DNA of 64,000 nt, from positions 62,001 to 126,000 of the forward strand of contig VWZP01008552.1 of the NCBI GenBank assembly GCA_013396995.1. Reading direction: 5' to 3'. The translations under genes and the position numbers were made by a program. A model generated the notes under the pieces. It was not told the origin of the DNA. It ran no database searches and saw only the letters and a program-made list of their open reading frames with translations. Positions 12,701 to 23,100 of the stretch are shown here, one piece after another (positions within the stretch are counted from its first letter, which is position 1; the number at the start of each line of letters is the position of its first letter). Source of the stretch: Dicaeum eximium (taxonomy: Eukaryota; Chordata; Aves; Passeriformes; Dicaeidae).

Positions 12701-13319
12701 GCGCAAGCAAAGGGACTCACTGCTGGCTTGGTTCGCTCTCATCAAAAAGGTTGTGAGGAGCATTTTATTTACCTCCCTCCCCACCATGAGGTAGAAGCAC
12801 AGGAGACAAGAAAGGGGCCTGGGCCTGTAACACCCAGGCTTAGACCCAGTTGGTGCCCGTCTCCTGCTGGGTTTCGAAGCTTTGAACACATTTGACTTCA
12901 CAGGTTTGGACAGTCTCACTAATTCTGGCAACTCAGCCACTGAAAGCTTATTCAGTTCTAGGTATGGAACCAGCTCTAGCTCAGCTCATGTGCAAAGCAG
13001 GGGCTGTTTGCCTTTCCCCCTTCCCCTATTGCCCCAAAGCAAGCCTGTGCCTCCTGCCCATGCCATACCTACCCACTGTCTGCGCTCTATGGGGGCAGGG
13101 GTGCAGCTGGAAGCCTTTCATTAACAAACTGCTCTACCAATATTCTCTCCAGGTCTACTTCACTCTTCTTGGGGATGTTTGTTCCATCTTGTGTCAAGGC
13201 AATGTTACTCCAGCTCTGAATCATCCCGCTCAGTATTATCCACCTCAGAATAATCCAGCTGAGGATAATCATCTTCATCCTAAATTCCACGGCAGCAAAG
13301 AGAATCACTTAAACTATAT
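9766..13319. other. ATIC-FN1 intergenic region between convergent genes
   Basis: About 3.5 kb separates the two 3' ends. It holds AATAAA at 10408-10413 on the + strand, a 25-bp direct repeat at 10713-10768, and an imperfect short repeat of TAATCCAGCTGAG-like units at about 13225-13275. Several open frames up to 146 codons exist, but none resembles a known protein. Confidence 0.6.
10713..10768. repeat. 25-bp direct repeat, two copies, period 31
   Basis: TCTTTTCTGATCTCTGCAAT... at 10713-10737 recurs at 10744-10768 with two substitutions. It is a simple local duplication of no clear function. Confidence 0.8.
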
Positions 13320-14095
13320 GTCTGGTTTGTAAATCTTTTTATTAAAAGAGTTGTTTTTTTTCTTTTCCACAGTAGTAAAGCTTTGGCACTTACAGTATAA
13401 AAATAATTACTGATCATAATTACACCAAATTCCTCTTTTGTCAACTGCATACTAAGTGTCTTCCATACATTTTATTCCCATATAAAAACACTTGAAGGTC
13501 AGGGGAACAAAACTGATAAATAACAGTATGAGATATAAAGATACAGCTAGAAAAATACTAGGATCATCAAGAAAGAATTAGGACTGTGCATATTTTAAAT
13601 ATCACAGTGATTGGATTTGCTTTTTCTATCTTATTGCTGGCTGCACGCTTATGTGAAAGCAGAAGTGTTTGGTGGACTTTCCTATCCCTAAACCTCAGTA
13701 TTGTTGTACTCAAATGTTCTTGCATAGCACGGGAACCTTGAATTTCTACACCCTCCCTTCCCCCTCACTATTTTGATCCCCCACCAAATTTGTGATTTAC
13801 AACCTCTCCCCCCTCCTCCCACCTTTAAATTTGAAAATATTGACTGGAATTCAACACTTTGAGCAAAACCAAGACAATCACTATCAATCATGAGAAAAGT
13901 CTGAAACACTCCAAGAGTGGCGCTTGGAGAAGCTGTGAGTTGAGCTTAAGCTGGGAAAATGGCTCCAGAGCAGGGGGCCATTCTCACTAGATGCAGTTTT
14001 GCTAGCATCACTCCAGTTTGGATGGTAATCGTGGCACACAGGGATTTATACTTTGGTTTGTCTGTTGCCATGGCCGCAAGAAGTCTTGCTCGATG
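13320..14095 (-). other. FN1: FN1 3' UTR (approximate end)
   Basis: About 775 nt follow the stop, close to the mammalian FN1 3' UTR length. The end is set by AATAAA (read on -) at 13338-13343. A second AATAAA at 13471-13476 could give a shorter UTR. The sequence is AT-rich, with a purine-rich (- strand) stretch at about 13750-13830. Confidence 0.75.
13338..13343 (-). promoter_or_regulatory. FN1: FN1 poly(A) signal AATAAA
   Basis: Canonical hexamer on the - strand, about 755 nt after the stop codon. An upstream alternative is at 13471-13476. Confidence 0.7.
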
Positions 14096-14170
14096 TTACT
14101 TTCCCCGTGGATGTTGTGTGTCTGCCTGTACATCTAGGGGCATGAAACACTCAATGGGGCAGTTGACGTT
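14096..14170 (-). CDS. FN1: FN1 exon 46: C-terminal dimerisation segment
   Basis: Encodes NVNCPIECFMPLDVQAD and a divergent end TQHPRGK before TAA (14096-14098). The two Cys make the antiparallel interchain disulfides of the dimer. The human tail ends REDSRE; here one codon is added and the acidic character is lost. Acceptor is CTGACAG. Confidence 0.95.
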   Translation of the reverse strand, partial: NVNCPIECFMPLDVQADTQHPRGK

Positions 14171-17100
14171 CTGTCAGGAGGGAAGGAAATCAGTTAGAGC
14201 TCTGTCCCGGGCGTGGTTTGTGCCGGGAGCTGCTGGCAGCGCGTGCGGCTGTTTCCCAGCACAAAGCACGCGGCTGGAAATCACTCCATGCACTACTGCC
14301 TCAGAGCATGCATGAGGCCCTGCTGGGACTGTGGCACTGGCCCTGTGTGTGCAGGGGAGCTCAAGCAGTGTGTGTGTATTGGGGGCAGGCATGCACTGCT
14401 GGGGGAGCACGAACCCGCGCGCTGCTCTGGCCTCGAGCCCTGCAGCGACCCCACCACCTGTGCCAGCCTCACACCAGGATGGGGCAGAAAAGGAAAGCTA
14501 TACTCACGGTGTTGGTGGCCTGGTGGTACCTCTGTGTGAATTGTGTGTAGGTGTGGCCAGCGGAGCCTTCGGGGGCCACCTCCACGCTGGGCCTGCGGCA
14601 GTTGTCACAGCGCCAGCCCTGCAGGGACAGAACAGCCTGTCAGTGCCACGGCCAAGGAGCTGCCAGGGCTCACAGAATCCCAGACTGGGCTGGGCTGGGA
14701 GGGAGCCTAAAGCTCATCCCATTCCACTCCCCTGCCATGGGCAGCGACACCTTCCACTATCCCAGGTTCCTCTAAAACCCGTCCCATCTGGCCTTGGACA
14801 ATTCCAGGGATGGAGCAGCCACAGCTTCTCTGGGCACCCTGTGCCAGGGCCTCCCCACCCTCACAGGGAAGGATTTCTTCCCAATATCCAATCTAAATCT
14901 ACTCTCCTTCAGCTTAAAGCCATTAGTTCATGATCATTCATACATGAGGCTAGAGCCACCAGCACCAATGAGGTTGCTCCTGTGTTACACCAGACAGGCA
15001 TCAATGCATGTTAATTCAGCTCCCCTAATTACTTTTCTTCTTATATGGGCCCATTTTGGCCCCTTCCATGACCTGAAACCCAGCAGTCTGGTAAGTGGAG
15101 CCCAGCACAGCCTCCCCTGTCCATCCCCCATGTCCAACAAACCACACCCCTCCTGCTCACCTGCTGTCCTCCGTAACAAGTGCAGGAGCAGATGGCCCCA
15201 AAGTACTCCTTCTGCCACTGCTCCCCAACGTGGTACATCTTCCCATCGTCATAGCACGTGGTCTCATCTGTGGAGGTACAGGCAGAGCTCAGCTGCAGGG
15301 CCTGGGCTTGGCTTTAAGCATTCTCAAAGCTGCCTGGTGATCAGAAGGGGAGCCCCTAGGGAAGTGTGCTCCCCTTGTCTGACCAGAGGCTCCCTGGCTG
15401 GCAGGGGAACATCAGACATGTCCACATGTCCACTTTAGCCTACCACAGGGGGCTATTTTCCTGACAGGTACAATGCAGTTTAACTAGCTGTCACCAGTCA
15501 CAGTGTGAAGGCCAGAGGAGCTTGAGGTGACAGGCCCTGCAGGAAAGCCCAGCTGGGGTATCCACCCCTCTGAGAACAGTGACATGTCCCTGGTGTGCAG
15601 CTCCAGGGCCAGATGAAGACAGGTGCTTAGTGTGCTGTGACCTGAGCTAACAGAAGGTTTTCTTCTTTTCAAGCTCAGCAATGTGAGATTTATGCCTTCA
15701 TCTCTTGTGAGAACAGACTGGAGCTGTCACCAGTTCAGCCTGTTTCAGACACACTGATAATGTGCTTGTCCTCCTGGCAGGACAGAGCTGAGATGCTGAG
15801 ACTTCCTGCATGAGAGCTCAGACTAACAGCACACAGACACTTACGAGGTTCACACTTGAATTCTCCTTTTCCATTCCCAAGGCAGGTGCAACTCATCATC
15901 TGGCCATTCTCCCCTTGCCTGTCCCACTTCTCCCCAATCTTGTAGTTAACTCCATTGTCATGGCACCACTCTGGAGAAGGCAGAGGAACAAGAATCAGGA
16001 GTTATCCCACATGCAGCAGGAGGAAATTAGCTTGGCATTGTCTCAGGAAAGGCAGGAGAAAGAATCTTCTCAGCTCATCTAAGTCCCAAGGAGGAAATGG
16101 GTCCAGCTTCTGCAGTTTTTAACTGCTGAAGGCTGTTTCAGCTCTGGGAAATGTGTAGAGGCTCTTGGGAAAAAAGTAGGATGTGACAGAGTGGGGAGAG
16201 GAGGTTTGGTTCATAGGAGATAAAAATAAATGAAAAGGAATTTAATAGATGTGGGGCAGGAAAGGAGAGAGAAATATTTAAATCCTCTTTTTTTGTGCAA
16301 ATACTCAGCATAAAATTTACCACAATCTCACAAGACACCACGGGTAAGCCATGTGTATCAAATAATGAAATATAAATATTAATTCTGTAAAATAAGCATC
16401 TTTTCCTGTAAAATTAAGTGTCTTTACATAGACTTCTCTGAATCTATGCAAATTGCAGAAATACTCTTTGCTGAGCTTATTCCACAATTTAAAAGCCTAA
16501 TTTCAATTAGCTGGGTATGTGTTGTGTTAAACTGCTCAATCACAGACTTTTGTTCCATTCCCTTATGTCAAGTTGGATATTTTTCCATGTAAACCACACA
16601 GTTCTGCAAAGAATAAAACTTAATGCCCTGGGTAGAAGTGTTACAAAATTAGAAAACTGGTTTTGCAAGCTGCTTTGCAAAAGCTGCCTGCAATGCAAAC
16701 CAGATTTATTGTAATACGAGCACAGGCTGTAACACCCACTGAAATCCACACTTTCCCATATTCCTAGACATGTCTGGCAAGGCAAAAAAAGTCTCTTATC
16801 AATACAATATTGATTATTGCTGATGGCAATTCTAGATTAGCTGCAAAGCTTAGAGGTAACCAAAGTTTTCCATCACTTCTGGTGATGCAAAACATCGCTT
16901 TGGTTTAAGGACTTCAGATGCTGCCTTCATTTGCATCATGTTTAGACCAGGCTGGTTCTGCCAAACATGGTACTGGTGCTGGGGGAGAATGGGGATGGTT
17001 AACAGCAAGCTACTCACTAGAAGAGTCACATCTGAAATGGCCACTGCCAAAGCCTAAACACTGGCACCAGAGCTTAAAGCCAGTTTCAGATAAGCGCTCC

Positions 17101-20100
17101 CATTCCTCGCCAATGGAATAGAAGGAGCCAGTGTAAGTATCAAAGCAGGTGTCATCAGCTGGCTGGTTCAATCCTTCAGACACTGGAACAAAAAGAGAAG
17201 AAAGAGGCATCACACACAGCAATAGGAACTGCTGAAAGACAGAATGATTTTCAGTGAATACACACTTTTTTCTTCCGGTAATATCCTGGCAGTAATGGAG
17301 CTACCCCATGGGCATATACTTAATGGTTGTCAGCAGCCCAGCTCCCTGTGATTTATTTTCCATTTGCATGTGTCAGAGCAGTTGAATGATAAAAAACCTG
17401 ACAGGAAGGCCATTTTCATTTTGATTTGCCAAATGTCAAGCAAGTGTGAGTTTTTGCATTTGCTGCTGGTGAGCAACAACCTGACTCTGCCTGATTTTAG
17501 GAGAAAACGTGCTGTAAGCTGCTGAGGAACAGCAGGGGGTTGGTAGCTGCATGTGCACTTTTTTGGGGTGCTGCAGGTTCTGTGTCATGGCAGGGGGATG
17601 GGAGAAGGAGAGCAGACCCTGCAGCTGGGCAGAGTGATGTGCCACTTTAGGTGTGTGCCTTAGCTGGTGGGTACTTTACAACCACCAGTTCAGGTGTGAT
17701 GGTCAGGGTCAAAAGATGATGATGGTCCAGTCTATGACAGATACAAGGTACCAGTGATTTCTTACTCCCTTTAAGCACAGCAAATACCAGATCTCTCTTG
17801 GGGCCCTGGGGTATTCCTGGAGCCTCAAAGCACATTCTCTGTGCTTACACAGCAGCTCAGGACAGCTCTCATCCCACCATCAGTGCCTGTCAGTTATCCA
17901 AAACCAGAAGACCTCATAAATCACTTGTCCCAGTGTCCTGCTGTGAACTGTCCTTGTCAGAAGTTTCCTTTCTGAACTGTTGTCAAGCTTTGGCACCAGG
18001 TAGGTTACCTTGAGTAAGGGGAATGAGGCAGGGGCTGCACAGGTTCAGCCAGACTCCCTAAGACTGTTCCTTACCAGTATTGCCAACTGTGACCACCTCT
18101 TCCAGCACCTTTTGTCTCCGGTGGTCCTTCAGGGCTTCCACTATGATGTTGTAGGTGGCCCCTCTTGTGAGACCCTTGAGTGTGGCACTAGAGGAAGTGC
18201 CAGGAACCCTGAACTGCAACAAGAGACAATACCAGGTCACCAGAAAAGTTAGGTGTTACCTCTTTCATAGGAAAGACAGGGTGTTTAGGCTGACCCCTAT
18301 GCTCTGTACCATGATGGAGCCAGACCACTCCCTTCAGATACTCTGAGAACTTCAAACAATACCAAGTTAGACTTGGCTACTCTGGACTATGAATCATGAG
18401 GGGTTAGTTTTGCCATTTCAAGGAAGCCAAGGGAGACATCTTAGGAAGAGTGTTGTAGCTTGGAGAAGCAGCACCTTAATCTTTGAAACTCCCACTCAGC
18501 TTGGTGCCCCTCTCCCTGGTGAAATATCACTGCTGACAGCATCTCAAAGTTTTCTGGTTTTGCAGTTTTATCCTGTAGCCTTTCCCATAAAGGAGATGAG
18601 AAGGCTTTCATCCATCCTGGTCTCAGCTATGTGTTACACACACTCTTTAGGCTAATTCCTGCCACTCCCTTAGTGCAGCAAAGGCACTGGGGCACCGAGA
18701 GACTCTGCTGCCCCAGGTGAGGCCACCCCATCCATCCCTCTGCTGAGACAGCCTGTTACCTGCAGCGTGTCCTCATCCTGGCTGACGGGCTGGCAGGAGA
18801 TGATGTACTCGGAGCTCTCCAGCAGCGGCCTCCAGGAGATGGTGGTCTGGGACAGGGCCTCCTGCCCCGCGCTGTCGTTGCGCCGCGAGCCGCGCGACTG
18901 CGGGTACGAGGGCTCCACCACGATGGGCACCTGGTAGCCCGGGATCTCGATGGCCTCGTCCACGCTGGGCAGCGCCTGCCTGGAGCCCGGCCTGAGGGGA
19001 GTGGCTGTGGTGGGCCCAGGCCGCCTGTAGCCGTGCTCCTCGAAGAAGACTTGCTGTCCCTGGTGTCCCACTGTCTGAGGGTGCCCAGAGGAGCCTGGAA
19101 GTTGGATACCGTTGCCATTGTCATACCTATTGTTGGTGAGGTACGGGGTCCCCTCGTCGATGGAAGGCACGTCCAGGATGTCGGGCTGGTTGGGGTGTGG
19201 TCTGCTAATCAACGTGGGCAGCTCATCTGGCCAAAGAAAGGTTAGAGGTCATCAAGCAAAGCAAATCATACAGCTGTATTACAGTACTCCATGCATCAAA
19301 TATTAACAGTTACCCCAAGATGCAACACACTTTTTATGACCTTGCAGTGACTGTGAAGGTAATTTCCCTTTCTGTATCTTTCACACATAGGCATAAGAAA
19401 TGTGTTGGTATGAAATTTTCACAGAGCTGAGCGACACTTTTGAACACTGCAACCCAAAGAAGCCACCACCACTGCTCAAACTGAGAAGAAATGATTACAA
19501 GAGATAGTTGCAGGTTATCCTTTTAAGAGGAATCACTGGTGAACAGGAAGAAACTTGCTCCTTGATCATATTTGGATGCCCAGCTGGTATTTTGCTTGCT
19601 ACAGGTATGTCAATTTTGTACTGTCAAAGTTGCAAAGTAAGAGGAATGCAACAGGCAACAAATTGAATGGATTCTGCATTTGACACCAGCAAGTGTTAGA
19701 CAGTAATGTTAACCCTGATTTAATTATCCATTAGGTACCCAAGCAAGAATCCAGCATCAAGCACACTGCCTGTGGCTAGTTCAAACACAGGTAAATGTTA
19801 TTAATATAAATTTAGAAGTGTACCTCCTGCATCCTCAGGAAGAAAAACCTCCTTAAAAGCCTATTTGACTCAAAGAAAAGGTGTGGCTGAGTGGTGTGAA
19901 CAGGATATTTTTAAACACATTATTATTTCAGTCCTCCACAAAGTCTCCTTCAATGTCTTCAACACTGGAAGTGGAAGCTATCTCCTGTTGGCACACAACA
20001 ATCCAGAGCTTTGTTTTACCTGTCCTTTTCCTGCCAACCAGTGGTTCACTCTTCTGACTGTTCTTCACAGCAATGATGTAGATGATGTATTCAGTGCCAG

Positions 20101-23100
20101 GTTCCAAACCTAGGGAGGGAGGAAGAACAATTTTAGATTTATGAGTTGCTTTTTTTTTACGATTATGTGTGAGAACTAAGGCAGAATGAGAGGTGGGTAC
20201 AGCTGCAGTATCAGGTATGCGCATTTCACACCCAGGGATTTCAGGACAATGCAGAGAGCTCAGCCTCCTGTTCCTCAGAGCAAGTTTGCAATCTGCCCAT
20301 GTCAGCTGGGATCATGAACCCAAACATAAGGGATCTTCAGCGTGTGTGACTGGTGGGGTGCCAGAATCAGGGCTTTTCTTCGTTGAAAGGACAATTGTGA
20401 CAGTGGAAACAAGCACCAGACTGTTCAAATGTGGTGGTCGTTGTGATCAGTGAAGTGGAATGTGTTTGCAGGACAGGTGTGCTTCTAGGACCAGTCTGTA
20501 GTACTGGAAACTACAATAAAGGAACACAATTTTCTCTGTCTGCCAGCTAATCATCAACACATTTTATAATGAGGCCTTCCCCCTCCCTCTCTCTTGGAAT
20601 TCAAGTGTTTCAGGTGCAGAGCTCCCAGACAAAACAGAGTTACCAGTAATGGTAGCCTCGGTGGTGCCGGGCCGGGGGCGAGGCAAGACCTCCTTGACTG
20701 GTGAGCCAGGTTTCTCATATCTGATGATGTAGCCCGTGATCTTGGCTCGGGGAGGCTGCCAGGTGATCAGCAGGGAGTTGCTTGTGGTTGTAAGGAAGCG
20801 CAGGTTAGAAGGAGCATCGATAGCTGGGTGGAAACAAAAGGGTTTAACAAGTCAAATGCAGAAAAGACCAGCATATTCTTCACCTGAGCTACACATGCTT
20901 GACACCCTTCTCACACCTATTGCTCTAAGTCACAGGGAATATTAAATGTGACCAGATATAGACAACTCCTAACTGGCCATACATGATTACTGTGTGTTAA
21001 CATGAGCAAAAAGGTCAGGCAAGGTCATTACCAGTGGAGGCATCCAGTACCACTGGGGAGCTGCGTGCATTCTCGTTCAGAGTGTACAGGTAGATCTTGT
21101 AGTCAGTGCCAGGCTGCAAGCCTAAAATGAAGTTGAAACACAGATGTTAGCTAAGGGGAGGAAGCCACCTCAGATGACCATCAGAAGGTCTTTCAGTAAT
21201 CTCTTCTCGGAGCCTAGTCTTGATGCCTCCGATATTTTTTCCCACCTTTTGTTCCTACAGTATTTCTCATCAAGGATATTCAATTCCAGAACAAGAAGCT
21301 GGTGTACTTTCTGAAATGACCCAGGAGCTGCAGAAGCCCTCACTTACCAGTGATAGTGTAACTCCTGAGTTCAGGGCTGATGGTCCTCTGAATGGGGTTC
21401 TGGCTGCCCGCGGGGACAGCTTCCACCAGGAAGCCAGTGATGGTCTCAGTCTTGGTCCTCCAGGTAATGGTGATGGTTGTCTCGGTGACATCTGTCACCC
21501 GGGGCCTGCGAGGGGGACTCACATCTGCACCACAAGGGAAAGGGGTCCTGTCAGCACACTGGGGACTGGGAATCTTACCAGCCAAGTGTTGGTGCAGCCT
21601 GGGATGGAGCTTTAGACAGAGCCCCACTTTGGACACAGAGCAGGCTCCCGGCCCCTGCACCCACACAGCACTAAGTGGTCATTTGGGGAGGGCCACCACT
21701 TACTCTCAAGGGTTGTGACCACCCCCTGGGCTGGTCTGCTGGTCAGGGAGTCCTTCAGGGCATACACACTCACTTCATACTTGGTTGCTACCTAGAATGG
21801 ACAGAGATATAGCACGTTAGGAGAAGGACCCGGCACGGGGGGAAATGCTCCTGCCCTCAGTCAGTGTTTGGTGGAGCCACATTTCTCAGTCACCACTCAC
21901 TGAAATGTGAAACCTTAAAATCAATCAGGGAAGGACTGATGGGATAATTCTAATTATTTCCAGCTCTAATAAAAGAGTAGGCACGACCCTGACACTCTGT
22001 GCACATGTGCATATTCAGGAGCAGAAGAAATCCTGGAAGAAGCTTATTTATCAGCCCTCATTTTTGAATCTGTGCTTCAAAGCTGGTTCTTCAGAGAAAC
22101 TCTAATTTCCCTCCTATTTTTCCCCAGGGTTAATGGATGCCATTTGCTATGATAAGGAATAAAATAATGTGAATAAAAGAGAATTGTGGAAGTAACAGCA
22201 TGGGGGGTTTTGTCCCTGGCTGCATCAGACCATGGGTCCACTTAGACTAGAATGTTTTTTAAGGCTCATTTTTGAAAATTATTCATAAAACTCCTTAAAA
22301 AACAGATCAGTAGCTTTTTAAGATTGCAGGACCCATAAAAGCAGTTATTTCTAGCCTTCTCCAGTTCAGGAACTCCTGAAATGCTTCCAGTGGAGAAGAT
22401 GGCTATATAGCAAATTTAAGCCTACCTACAAAAGACTTGTATTTTTAACTTAGATTTTGCAGATGTCTTAAAAATAGGCAATAGACTGCCAGAGCTCCCA
22501 TATCACAGCTTGAAATCTGTGTTAGAGCTCTTTATCTGACCTCTTTTGTGAAAGATGAGTAAAAGCATTTTGCTGGGTTACTTTTGACTGTGAACGTGGA
22601 AATTTGCATTTGATTAGGCATCCAGTCTCTCTGTGCTAGATGAGGAAGAAGATAAAATGCAGCTTCAGCAGGCCAATTACTTGCCTTTTAAAAAAAAACT
22701 ACAGTACTGAGTAGCTGCAGTCTGACTTGCCATGAGCTTCAAACCAGACCCTTAGGAGCTCTACTGATCTACTCCAACTGAAGCTCCTGACACAGGAATC
22801 TGAAATTTCTTCCAAAATCTCCTTCCCACAACACAAAGAAAAAGGTTACCATCAAGCCAGACACGACTGCAGATGTGCTGTCTGGAGAAAGGTTGATTTC
22901 CTTCATAGGACCAGTCTTTTCTTTGGGGGTCACTCTGACTCTGTAGCCAGTGAGGCGAACGTTGGGTGCATTCCAGTTGATGGTGAGACTGGTGGGAGTT
23001 ACCTGAGTAAACTTCAGGTTTGTTGGAGGTGGAATTGCTGCAAAAATCCAGATTGGCACATGGTTAGTTTAAAAAAGGACAGTCTTGGAGAAGACAATAT

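Larger units (their letters stand above)
15268..18074 (-). other. FN1: FN1 introns 41-43, nothing else recognised
   Basis: Introns at 15268-15844, 15971-17017 and 17183-18074 surround exons 42 and 43. They are AT-rich around 16140-16830. I recognise no repeat or RNA gene. Confidence 0.55.

Noticed and set aside
12892..13332. 146-codon + strand open frame in the intergenic region
   Set aside because: No domain, no splice or promoter context, and ordinary intergenic composition. Retained only as noise.
14331..15438. Long + strand open frames (200 and 214 codons)
   Set aside because: They overlap FN1 exons 44-45 on the other strand and an antisense CR1 fragment. Their translations are low-complexity, with no recognisable domain.
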